Source: Lobosporangium transversale (Eukaryota > Mortierellomycota > Mortierellomycetes > Mortierellales > Mortierellaceae). From it: a DNA stretch of 64,000 bases. Within the stretch, counting starts at the first letter, position 1; each line of letters begins with the position of its first letter. The notes beneath the pieces were generated by a model. That model was given only the letters and a program-made list of their open reading frames with translations. It was not told where the DNA came from and did not search any database. Positions 18,769 through 29,008 of the stretch are shown piece by piece. The DNA is taken from the NCBI RefSeq assembly GCF_002105155.1, contig NW_019029019.1, forward strand, positions 330,656 through 394,655, read 5' to 3'. The position numbers were made by a program, and so were the translations under genes.

Positions 18769-19931
18769 GCCCTTCTCGAAGGACTTTTCTAAGACATTAC
18801 ATTTTTTCCTCCTCTCCTCATAAACAAAGGTTGTAGTTGTTGAAAACAGCTTGGTGAAAATAAAATAATAGGCCTTTCAGCCATTGCTAAAAAAGAACCA
18901 GTACCAAAGTTTAGGAGAGGGTCAATTAAGTTATAGAGTCAGTTTTTTTTTTTTTTAGTGTTTCTTCCTGAATGGTACAGCTTTGCAGCGTGGGCCAACT
19001 TCAGAACAACTTCGAGATCATCAGGTTCCTCTGCATTCCTTTAGTGAAATTTGGCCTGTCGCCATCAAGCATTCCCTTTGATATTTATCCGAGGTTAACC
19101 ATTCATTTCTGTAAGTCAGTGACTATGGTGATAAGTATATTAGGCGCTACAATAGATATTCTCTTAAGAGAGCAAGAAAACGTAAAATATGGTCACATAT
19201 ATGAGCCTACAACTAATAGAGGATAGAAGAAAAGAAAAGACTACAAGAGTCCCAGATGGGTAGCGCAGTGCCAGACAGTGCCACTTCTCTCGTATTGAGG
19301 AACAGTTGATTAAATAAAAAGCGAAACAATGTCAGGTAAACAGTTGTCGACCATTGCTTAATGTCATACAAAACACCAGTAGATGGAATAAACAAGGTGA
19401 TTGGCACAAAATAGGAGGAAAGGCCCAGGCTCTACTTTTTATCCCCCGAAAAAATACAAGCTGCTATCTCACCACATGCATACAGGTTGTGTTCTAATGT
19501 CCTTATTTAATAAACACACCAACACTAAGATGGCTCCAAGCAAAAAATCTAAGCACGGAAATGGGTTTAAATACACACAGATGCTGTGCTTGTTTGTTTG
19601 TATATGCCAAAGTAATCAAGGTGCTGTAGCACTTGAAAATGTGGGCTTTTCTTGCTTCGCCAAATCTTATTTTTTTACAGATGACTTTTGACCCTATAAA
19701 AACCTGCTACATGTAACTTGTTATATCCCTGTCGCCCCTTTCATCTCGCTCCCTTCATTTCTTTAGCTTGTTCTCTATTCTTCATACGGGGTCAGGGGAT
19801 CATCACCACACTTACATCGATACACATTCAACACAAGGCACGTCAACAACTACTTCGATTTCTAAAAGTAAGCAGCCCACATCAAACACAGACCCTGTTC
19901 ATCGATCAAAGTCAGCTCTTTCAGTACTCAC

Positions 19932-19967
<36 letters not shown>

Positions 19968-19982
19968 ACCCTCTTATATTAG
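18769..19982 (+). promoter_or_regulatory. Intergenic region with promoter module of zf-3CxxC copy 2
   Basis: The DUF4238 3' region, with AATAAA-like words near 18857, is followed by featureless DNA. The proximal part repeats the zf module: GTGGGC at 19641, GCTTCGCCA at 19654-19662, TATAAAAA at 19695-19702 and the catacgg leader block. A run of about 28 A at 19936-19963 sits just before the ATG. Confidence 0.55.
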
Positions 19983-20711
19983 ATGAATCCCGCGAATTTG
20001 CCAGCCCAAGCTAATCGCACCAGAATTGGTTCGTTTTACAGCAGGGTCTGGAGGCTAGTTGACTTAGATGACTTATTGGAGCAAGACTATCCAACCTGGG
20101 CAGGAAATGTGATCCGAGCAGAACGCAATCGACGCATACATATGGGAACAGAACCGCCAACAAATTTTGAAAGAGTTTTAATCCTGGATTTCGCTGAAGA
20201 GCTCACTAATGATTTATTCGAACCAGGTGATAACCAACCGGAACAGGCAGAGTTTGATGGTGAATATCTTCATACGCACGTTGCTGCTGTAGCATCATAC
20301 GACATCGTCTATAATAATACTCTTTGTAGGAATGATAAAAAGCTTTCCAAAGCAAACAAAAATGTCAAGGGGCGTTTCGTCTGCGGAACTGAGAGATGCG
20401 GGAACCGTGAATGGGAGTCATCTGTTATCGCCACCAACCTGAGGTTTTCTAAGGTTGGCAACTCCTACAAGGCCACGCTTCATGCCCAGCAGTGCAATCG
20501 ATGCGAAAAATATGCAGAGCCTATTGTTGAGGTGGAAACCTATGTTGAACGGGTAGTCTACATGTTGGACCTATGGATGGGTGTTAGAGAAAGGGAGAAG
20601 CCCTCTGAAACGAATAGAAGAGCCAGACGTCCTCATGATAGGTCTCGCTGCCATGGCTGTAAAGTAGGCGAGTGCCCAAATGTAACAAGAGGAAGGAGGA
20701 GGAGGTCATGA
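19983..20711 (+). CDS. zf-3CxxC domain protein, copy 2
   Basis: The 242-residue paralogue of the genes at 14630 and 22332 has the shortest linker of the three. The N-terminal block RIGSFYSRVWRL and the YPTWAGNVIRAERNRR helix are conserved. The zinc region has GRFVCGTERCGNREW, QQCNRCEKYAEP, YVERVVYMLDLWMGV and SRCHGCKVGEC, then a basic tail (RGRRRRS) that could help nucleic acid binding or nuclear import. Its C-terminal half is much closer to copy 3 than to copy 1, which points to a more recent copy 2/copy 3 duplication. The role is unknown beyond zinc binding. Confidence 0.88.
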   Translation: MNPANLPAQANRTRIGSFYSRVWRLVDLDDLLEQDYPTWAGNVIRAERNRRIHMGTEPPTNFERVLILDFAEELTNDLFEPGDNQPEQAEFDGEYLHTHVAAVASYDIVYNNTLCRNDKKLSKANKNVKGRFVCGTERCGNREWESSVIATNLRFSKVGNSYKATLHAQQCNRCEKYAEPIVEVETYVERVVYMLDLWMGVREREKPSETNRRARRPHDRSRCHGCKVGECPNVTRGRRRRS

Positions 20712-22331
20712 TAGACCTTGGTTCCTTAGTTGAGGGGAAAATTTAAAAAAAAATTCCCTATTGCTACTCCTATGGAGCATAACACGCAGAGGCCAGTAAT
20801 GAAACAGTTGCAAATCAGCCTCTTATCAAAGTAACATTAGAATGAGCAGTTGATCCACTATCTTCTGATTGCAAGCCAGGACAAGTCAGAGAGTGTAAAT
20901 ATCAGGCTTTATTATCATTATTATCATTATTATCATTATCATTATTATCATTATTATCATTATCATTATTATCATTATTATTTTTTAACCGCCTCCTTTA
21001 ACAATGAAATGAAAATAAAGGTTTGTTAGGAGGGCAAAGGACAATGCTTTTTTTTTTTTTTTAAGCATCAGCATTGACCTCTGTCAGCCAGCAGTAACGC
21101 TGCCTGAAGTTCAGTATTTCCGAGTATGCGCTCCGTTGAAGATATACTCCAACCAGAAAGACACTTGTCAATATGAAAAATCGTAAACAACTGGATAAGA
21201 TTTTTAAATGATTGCAGCTGAGTTACATGGAGCTTTGCCACTTTCCGGGCATCAGTTCTTATAAAAAAAATAAATATTACTACTGAGTGGATGCCAAGAG
21301 ATAATTGACGATTATATTGAATCTGCATTGTAAGTGTCTTATTTGTTACTAGAAGAAAGAGAAAGGCGAGGGATCATGCTTTATTCGAAGGATTTAGATG
21401 GAGTGGCAAAAACGACTTGGAACCACTATAACGCACAATTAGCGAGCGACTCTGTTTGTCAGAGCAGAATTGGGCTCTTGCTTTATATCCCCGAATAATA
21501 CAAGATTTATTTTGACAAACAATTTGTCGAACGAATGTTTAGATTACTGTCCTTGTTAATACTCATCAAAATTAGAAAGGATCGCAGCAGGCTGTGCTTG
21601 TGAAGTTCTGTCCAATTACAGCGCTTTGACTAGGCCTATAAATGAAGAATCACGTGTTGAATTGTAATCAAGACACAAACCTAAATTTGGGCCACTTAGA
21701 CTAAGTTCCAACCGGGGACCAAGAAATCGCTGCAGATTGGATTGCACAAAGAGTCAACTGTGATGTTCATGTTTGTTATTTAATAATTGTTGCATCTTTG
21801 TTTGTGATGCTAACAGGAGCGTGAAAGCCTCGGATAGAATATGGAATACTAAGACGACAAAGGACGTCTTTACGTCCATTATCCGAGCCAGCAACCCTCT
21901 TGTCCCGCCACACCCACCCTCATCTTCTACGAGCTTTAATAAAAGATTGATTACACAGGAGAGGGTTGCTAGCATAGGAAGGATAATGAACATTCAAAGA
22001 TGCTGTGCTCAAAAATGTGGGCTCCCATTTCCTCGCCATTTTAATTTTTGCACGAATGACTTCTGAACCTATAAAAACCGATCGCTTCCTTCATCTTGCT
22101 TTCTCTTCTCTTTTGGTTTGTTTTTTATCCTCTATACGAAGTCCAGAACAACCATCTTCTCCCACACAAACATCAGAACAAATCCAACACAAGGAATCCC
22201 CAGTAGCTACGTCGGTTTCAAAAATGTAAATAGCTCATATCAGACATTATCTAGTTCATCGATCAAAACCAGCTTTTTTCGTACTCACACGCAAAAAAAA
22301 AAAAAAAAAAAAACACTTTCACTTATATTAG
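20712..22331 (+). promoter_or_regulatory. Intergenic region with microsatellite and promoter module of zf-3CxxC copy 3
   Basis: It holds a TTATCA/TTATTATCA microsatellite (20910-20982), a T run, and a segment at 21063-21310 duplicated in part at 16080-16200 and at 24906-24960. The proximal zf module reads GTGGGC at 22018, CCTCGCCA at 22031-22038 and TATAAAAA at 22070-22077, followed by the leader block and a 20-base A run before the ATG. Confidence 0.55.
20910..20982 (+). repeat. ATT/ATC microsatellite
   Basis: An irregular tandem array of ATTATC and ATTATTATC units spans about 70 bases, with no coding context. Confidence 0.9.
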
Positions 22332-23642
22332 ATGAACCCCACGAATTTACCTGAGCAAGCCTCCCGTTCCATAATTGGTTCATTTTACAGCAAGGTCTGG
22401 AGGGTAAACAGGCATGACTTGAATCATTTGTCGGTGAAGAAATATCCGACTTGGGCAAGACGAGTGATCCATGCTGAACGCAGTCGACGCAAGAACAATG
22501 AAACAGATGAACCAACAGCCGCTGAAAAGAAAATAGTTCTGGATTTCGGTGAAGGAATCAGTGTGCAACTGTTCCAACCAAGTGGCAATCAACAAGAGCC
22601 AGCCAATATCCAGCAACCTCAGCCAAGCGAGAAGCAACAAGAGCCAGTCGATATCCAGCAGCCACAGCCAAGTGAAAATCAACAAGGGTCAGTTAATAAT
22701 CAGCAATCCCAACCAAGTGAGAAGCCAGAAGGACCAGTTAATGATCGGCAACCCCTGACAAGTGAGAAGCAACAAGGAGCAGTTAATAATCAGCAAACTC
22801 AGCCAAGAAAGAAGAAAAGAGGATCAGTTAAGAAGCAGCAATCCCAACCAAGTGGGAAGCAACAGGGACCAGACAATAATCAGCAATCTCAACCAAATGA
22901 GAAACAACAAGGATCAGTTAAGAACCAGCGACCCCAACCAAGTGGGAAGCAACAAGGATCAGTTAATAATCAACAATCCCAACCAAGTGAGAAGCAGAAA
23001 GGATCGATCAATAATCGGCAACCTCAGCTAGGGAAGCAACAAGGATCAGTTAATAAGCAGCAATCCCAACCAAGTGATAATCAACAAGAACCAGTCAATG
23101 ATCAGCAACTGTCCATCGAACGGGAAAAGGAGGAGTTTGATGGTAAATATCTTCATACACATGTTGCAAATGAAGCATCATATTATATCGCCTACGACGA
23201 AACTCTCTGCAGGGATGATATCAGGATTTTATGCAAAAAAAAAGATATAAAAAATATACCCGTGTGGGGACACTTTGTCTGCAAAACAAAGAAGTGCAAG
23301 GGACGTGAATGGAAGTCATCTGTTATCGCCACCAACCTGAGGTTTTCTAAGCTTGGCAAATCCTACAAGGCCACGCTTCATGCCCAGCAGTGCAGTCGAT
23401 GCGGAAATTATGCAGAGCCTATTGTTGAGGTGGAAAACTATGTTGAACGGGTAATCTCCAGATTGGACCGGTGGATGGGTGTTAAAAGACATACAGGAGA
23501 CAAAGAAGAGAGAAAAAAATCCAAACGTCCTCATGATATGTCTCGATGTCATGGATGCAAAGTAAGAGAATGTCCATACAATGGGGAAGAGGAGGAAGAC
23601 GAGCGTCCAGAGATATTTTTCAGATTTTTAAATTCGAAATAA
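22332..23642 (+). CDS. zf-3CxxC domain protein, copy 3, with expanded Gln-rich repeats
   Basis: The 436-residue paralogue has the same N-terminal block (IIGSFYSKVWRV, YPTWARRVIHAERSRR) and zinc region (GHFVCKTKKCKGREW, QQCSRCGNYAEP, YVERVISRLDRWMGV, SRCHGCKVREC) as copies 1 and 2. Between them residues 82-260 are twelve tandem units of a 15-residue repeat of the form QPSEKQQGSVNNQQS (one unit is 14 long). The array is encoded by a 45-bp minisatellite at 22575-23111. Copies 1 and 2 have only short linkers, so the array is a lineage-specific expansion and should be disordered and highly polar. The C terminus is acidic, then hydrophobic (IFFRFLNSK). Confidence 0.88.
   Translation: MNPTNLPEQASRSIIGSFYSKVWRVNRHDLNHLSVKKYPTWARRVIHAERSRRKNNETDEPTAAEKKIVLDFGEGISVQLFQPSGNQQEPANIQQPQPSEKQQEPVDIQQPQPSENQQGSVNNQQSQPSEKPEGPVNDRQPLTSEKQQGAVNNQQTQPRKKKRGSVKKQQSQPSGKQQGPDNNQQSQPNEKQQGSVKNQRPQPSGKQQGSVNNQQSQPSEKQKGSINNRQPQLGKQQGSVNKQQSQPSDNQQEPVNDQQLSIEREKEEFDGKYLHTHVANEASYYIAYDETLCRDDIRILCKKKDIKNIPVWGHFVCKTKKCKGREWKSSVIATNLRFSKLGKSYKATLHAQQCSRCGNYAEPIVEVENYVERVISRLDRWMGVKRHTGDKEERKKSKRPHDMSRCHGCKVRECPYNGEEEEDERPEIFFRFLNSK
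22575..23111 (+). repeat. 45-bp coding minisatellite, 12 units
   Basis: In-frame tandem repeats encode 15-residue Gln/Ser/Asn-rich units inside zf-3CxxC copy 3. The 537 bases equal eleven 15-codon units plus one 14-codon unit. Units are degenerate, so the array is not fresh. Confidence 0.9.
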
Positions 23643-25084
23643 CATCCTCCGTTTTGACAGAAAGAAACCTTTACAAATAATTCTTTTCAAATTGAATTTT
23701 TAAAAATATGTTAGTCGCGACTTTTAGGCAAAAAAAAAAAAAAAATCCAGATGACTCTAATGCACATTAGCCAGCCCGCGATGAAGCAATGGCTGATTGG
23801 ATGATGCTCAATTATAAAACTAATCACCTGTCAAAACGACAGAATGGAATGATCTACGTGCATTTCAATTGTGTACCATGACAGGAATTTTTTTAAAATT
23901 TGTTCCTTGAAGAGCACTAACTTGGAAAACAATGATAAATTTAAAAGCGTTTTGATTAAAATGGTGAAAATCCTCTTCTCTTCACCCATTAAATCTTTAC
24001 CTTTGTGGTGAGATGAGTATTTGGAGGAGCGTGTTGGTTCAAAGGATACTATGGTCATGGTCCAACTCACCAACATCTTCATAAGAGCTGGTACCCAGGA
24101 GGTGGCAGAGGTCCATGACAGGTGCCCCTTCTGTCTCATTAAGGCCCTTACGACGAAGTCAAGTCAAGAGGGTAGCGTTCTGGTTTCAAGTGCTAGATAC
24201 CACTCTCTCCGGGGCCTTAGTGTTTAACGTAGGACTGTTTTGACATCACTCACACTCTGGCTCTGACTGGCTGTGGAGTCCTTTCCCTTTTTCTCTTCTC
24301 TCTCTTTTTTTCCTTTTTTTACTCTCACTCTACGTTAACTATTTTGTATTCTGGCTTAAGCGAAACAAACTGCCTCAAACTGCCTCCCAAACTCCTCAAG
24401 TACAATTGTCCCATCAAAAGTAACAGGAACGGGAATGATTACCAACAAGAAAAGAATTACCTATTCAATAACAGGACGGTCCTCAGCGGGAGCAGAGTGG
24501 AGTCGCCTGATTGATTAGTGATTGAAAGAGATACCTGATCGCTTGATTAGAACTTGGTATATGACCCATGTTTGTGGTCTGGCAAAGCAGTGTTGGACAC
24601 CATGGACGGTCTTTGTCTCTTAAGGCACTATCTATTGTTCAACTCACTGCACTCGCTCCAACGTCAAACCTGACCTCCAAGTGTTATATATGGCCGTGCA
24701 AAGTATATAACACATGTCTACGCTGATAGACTTGATATCAGTGCTCCCGCTTTCTAAATCCGCTTAGATAACTAATAGAAATGAAAATGAAAGACTTGGG
24801 AGGAGGTAACGGTTAGTACCTTTTTTTTTTTTTTTTCTTTACTTTGAGCTTTTTATTCGTCTTTTCCTTACTTTCCCTTCCTCGATTTTTGTTTGCTTGT
24901 TTTTCAAGCATTGGCATTGACTTCTGTTATCCAGTATTAGTTCCATTGTAGGGATGTGTGTTGAAGCTGCTTTTTCTCTATCCCACTTCTTTCTCTTTTT
25001 TCTTTTAGAGACAAACGTTTTTTCTTCCCTTGCTTTGTATTTATACTATTTTTCTTTAATACCCTATAGACCGATTTCGGCTTT
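23643..25084. other. Intergenic region without a recognisable gene
   Basis: A-run at about 23730, T-rich tracts near 24290 and 24820. The segment 24906-24960 (agcattggcattgac) repeats 21063-21110, marking the edge of a duplicated block. No coding signal was recognised. Confidence 0.5.
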
Positions 25085-26107
25085 ACTCAAGAGGCCAGCC
25101 TTGGAGAACTCAAGTATTGATTTTATGGCCCCTGGTCCTCGATCCTTGGGATTTTATTCACCAAGTCATCAGGTGAAAATGATCTCGTTCCCTGGAATTA
25201 ATTGGCCCGTAAAGAAAGTAGCTAATCGTGTAAGTAGCTGGCCTGTTTCTTTGCAAAGAACGCTGTATAGCCAACAGGAGAACAGCAAATAGTCACTAAC
25301 ATTGCTTTACTCCTTTCCCTCTTTTCTCTTTAGCACACTGCCTTTGTAAGTATACCTCACATATCTCTGCAACCTCCGCCTCTGAATAACGAAGTTTTAA
25401 CAATCTTCCCTCTTTCTCCCTCCCTCACAAAAGGATGAAGGCGTTGCAGTCGCAACATATAATACTCCAAGCGCTCCTGTCGAGGTCAATGGTGGCACCT
25501 TCAAGTCTACACTGGAAGGCTCTACTCTAGACGGTATATCAGGACGTGAAGATGAGTTCTCCAATTTCATCATGAATATAATAACCAAACCCTCGCATAC
25601 ATTGGTCATCAGTGGAAACTCTGATATCTGGCTTGGGGCCCTTGGCACTTCACGTAGCAGTGAGCCAAGTGGTGCTGATTCCTCCAAGACTATAACTGTC
25701 ACCCATCACTTTACGAGGCTTGAACAACCTTCCGAACATAGAGCATGTGAGCCTAGTGAGCCTCACTAAAGATGCTGACTCGGGTGTCACTACGCTGGTA
25801 GCAAAGATCATATTCATAACTCTTCTCAGCTTAATTTGAGATTAGGAGACTCTGTATTTAATATGCTCAATGATAATGGAGACTTGGTAGGAGTCGCCAA
25901 AATCCCAGATCTATATTTGGCTATAGGTGACAGCTTTGTGACAGCTACCGCCACGTTCGCAGATTCCGATGCCTACAATACCTTGACAACCAAGAGTAAT
26001 ACTTTCACAATTGCAGGTTTTGAGGGTTCCGCGAAGCATTCCTACCTGGCCAAAGCGTTGTGTGCTATTAGATCCCCATTTACACTCCCCAAGCTTGAAA
26101 CTGTCTA
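25085..26107 (+). pseudogene. DUF3712-type protein gene, degenerate
   Basis: Two plausible introns remain: a donor gtaagtagctgg near 25229 and acceptor ctctttag near 25333, then a donor gtaagtata near 25346 and acceptor cacaaaag at 25433. The exon at 25434 reads VATYNTPSAPVEV, TKPSHTLVISGN, then after a frame change near 25735 GLNNLPNIEHVSL. A second change near 25830 leads into LRLGDSVFNML, TFTIAGFEGS and AKALCAIRSPFTLP. This order matches fungal DUF3712 (late-embryogenesis-like beta-sandwich) proteins, which are usually membrane-anchored. At least two frameshifts break it. Sequencing error is the alternative, but the breaks do not lie in homopolymers. Confidence 0.6.
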
Positions 26108-28144
26108 AATCAGAAAAAAACAGCAGAGGCACTCATAGTTGCGAAGCATCACAGATCAGTTCAATAAATGTGGCAACTATCGGCTATGCATTCATGTCCA
26201 ATACCAAGCTGACCTAAAAACATTCGTTTTTACTATACATTCTCTTTTACTATGTGGGTAAACAGAGCTGAAGCTCGATTCCTTCGCAGCTACACCAACT
26301 TGAGCAACCATCTCCTCATTTATCCTTTGGAGCTTTTTTTTTTTTTTTTTTCCAAATGGTAATTATTCCACGGTAATATAAGAACAAGTAGATTACATAT
26401 CTTCCATTCAGATAAACGACATATGGTCTTTAAGGTATATATCGTGCAAATAGGTGAGCCAAAAAGCGTTCCATGGCCTCGATCCGCTCGCTGAGCGATA
26501 AATCTCAGCTAACTGGATAAGATATGATTAGAATAGAGGGTGGAGATGGAGATACGTTAATATATATCTCAAAGCACATTAAAAAAATACCCTCACACAT
26601 AAAAGTCTGGGTGCATTACGGAAATACTATTGTTGGCTTAAAAAGCTGTAGTTACACATAGAAGCAAACTACATACTCAAGTGGATATCAAAGGCCTCGA
26701 CTTTATGAGACCATCGAGAATAAGACCATAGCTTAGTCAAGAAAATCCATTAATGCATCAGTGCTACAAAAAAGATTTGGCTGGCAGTCAGTGTCTTGGA
26801 AAGAGGGGGATATTTTCTTTAAATCCTTAGTTCAGGATATCCAAGCTGTTTAGTTCTCGTTACTCTGAGGATCCTTTTCCCCCTGTCTTTCGCTATTTCT
26901 TCAAACCGTCTCTTCTTTAATTAGACCTGTATACTACCAAGCCACGTATTTGCTTTCTCTGGCAGAACATACCATCAATCTCCGATACTCAGTGTGACAT
27001 AAGAACTGGCTACCTCGGAGCCTCATGTGATGGCTCATGAGGGCCCTATTGCCAGGAATGGGCATCTTTTCTCTTTTCTTTCTTTTTTTTTTTATTTTTA
27101 ACTTATCATCAAGTAATCGAATCCGATCAACGAAGATTCATCTTTGGCAGTGATAATGGTCTAGGTTTAATTTGTGATGCAATACGGTTTCATCGATTCC
27201 ACCGTTTACTGGCAGGATTGGCCTATTAAGAGTATTGTCCTTTTTTTTTGATTTCCTTCTAGCCAATGGATGTTCTGGAGATCAGGTCCTAAACGATTAG
27301 AAATTAGCACAGAATTGGACATCGGTAACAAGCACAAATATATCTACTCGCAAGGTCCACTAAAACGCTATGTCATTCTTTACTCTCATTACAACTCTAT
27401 ACCTGCCTATAAATATAGAAGCACTGAGTACTTTAGGGATTTCGAGTATAATATACCCACTCTATCAGAGAAATAACCAGGTTGGTGCCATGTATAGCAT
27501 AATCGTGGCATTAGTGCTGTGCTCTTATAAAGAACATCTATATAGTGCATATGCTAGCAACCTTACGTTGATCTTGATCGATGTACATGTACCATGCTGA
27601 TCTGTAATACGCGGGTAAGAAAGAAGAAGTTGCAAATTTGAGAGCATCGTGTACTCAAAAATGTCATGTGCACCACGTCCTCACAATCCACATCGTATCC
27701 AAGCTGCTCTGCTGAAAATAGGTAGATGGCTGATGTATGTTTACTACATGTGCCTGCTTTACTAGTATGAGACTGTGGCTATTGAGTATCGTCTTGCGGT
27801 GGGATGTTTTGAATAGAATTGCTGTGCCTGGGGGCCAAGCTCTAGAAGCTTTCAACACCCGTGAATCGCTCTAAATTCAGCATCGACCTTCGCAAGAACA
27901 AACAGAAGTTGGAGTCGATATCTGGTGAGATTATTTCTAATAAATTTTAAATAAAAGAAGGGTTGTCGCGAAAGTGTTCTGGAAACAGATTAGACAGGCT
28001 TCGCCGAAACTCCTTCTTCCCTTAACCTCCCTCTTTAGTCTCTTTCCTTTACTCTTGCTTGTTATCCCTCTCAATCTTTTCTCTTATGCTTCTAAGCATT
28101 ACTCATATAATGCTACACTCATAAACACTGTATCACTAATAGCT
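26108..28144. other. Intergenic region, nothing recognised
   Basis: About 2 kb of AT-rich DNA with T runs near 26335 and 27085. Scattered short open stretches lack family resemblance, start context or splice structure. Confidence 0.5.
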
Positions 28145-28417
28145 ATGACATCAACTGAGGAAAGACTTCAGACATTTCATTCCGCCAATTTGGATGGGCC
28201 ACCAGCTCCGACATCAGATATGTAATATATTGAGGCTCGGTTTGATGGCCAAACCCAACGGTACACCATCCTCTGGAGCGACATTTGTCTGCGTACAAGC
28301 GGTTCATATAAAGAAAGGATAAGTAGTTCTATCCTTCCTCATGGACGGCAATTTAAAAACAGTACGGATAACAATATTAACATTAATGACAAGAGACCTC
28401 TACGGTTACCCTTGTGA
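28145..28417 (+). pseudogene. N-terminal relic of an unnamed protein with a YIEARFDG...ILWSDI block
   Basis: From the ATG at 28145 the frame reads MTSTEERLQTFHSANLDGPP, hits TAA at 28223-28225, then continues in the same frame with YIEARFDGQTQRYTILWSDI and on to a TGA at 28415. The second block resembles an N-terminal module I associate with zygomycete repeat proteins (IEArfD...y.vlWsDI); I cannot name it with certainty. The in-frame stop in mid-domain and the missing remainder mark it as a dead fragment. Confidence 0.5.
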
Positions 28418-28941
28418 CAGCAACCGTCTTGGTGGTATTTATGTAAATCATTCCAGTATTGCGAAAATAAATGTAGTATAACACCATTCTGGATCCGTGC
28501 CTTGCCTGGCATCATACTGGATATATTTATTTCTCAGACAGATAATGAGTTGTATTCGATTGCCGGCGGTTAGTAAACATATTTATAATATTTATTTATA
28601 TATTTATTAAACGACAGCGCAATCGTTGGAAGCAAATTTAGGTTTAAGTTTTTGTTTGGATGTTGTGAAACCTTGTTCATTTTATTTAGTGCCATAGATA
28701 TTTGAGGGGTAACATTATGAGTAAGAACATCACCAGAGAGCCTGAGCATTGGTAGAGGGGAGATCACCTTGTGCTCATTGCAAGGAGATGTTTGGGAGAT
28801 TAATAAAGCTCAAAAGTGTATAAAAGGTAAAAAAAGTCTTTTGTTTTCTGCCATTTTCCCTTCAGTGCCCATTCCCAAGATCATTCGTCCATATATCTGA
28901 GCCATTCGACAATTAAGGGGACACCGTCTTTTTTTCTTTTT

Positions 28942-28984
<43 letters not shown>

Positions 28985-29008
28985 CGTTTTTATCTATTTA
29001 CCGTCATC
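28418..29008 (+). promoter_or_regulatory. Promoter block of DUF4238 copy B
   Basis: About 28600-28860 aligns with 16950-17340 upstream of copy A (ttgttcat...ttattta.tgccat, agagcctgag, TATA box). TATAAAAG lies at 28819-28826. A leader word (ccattcgacaattaag) shared with copy A is followed by a 41-T run at 28944-28984, which copy A lacks. Confidence 0.6.
28944..28984 (+). repeat. Poly-T run of 41 bases in the leader of DUF4238 copy B
   Basis: An uninterrupted T run ends 24 bases before the ATG. Its length is subject to polymerase or assembly slippage. Confidence 0.9.

Noticed and set aside
27974-28225. Signal-anchor-like frame with a long hydrophobic N terminus
   Set aside because: The start is GTG, and the hydrophobic part is a T/C-rich leader. 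The meaningful part begins at the ATG at 28145 and is annotated as a relic.
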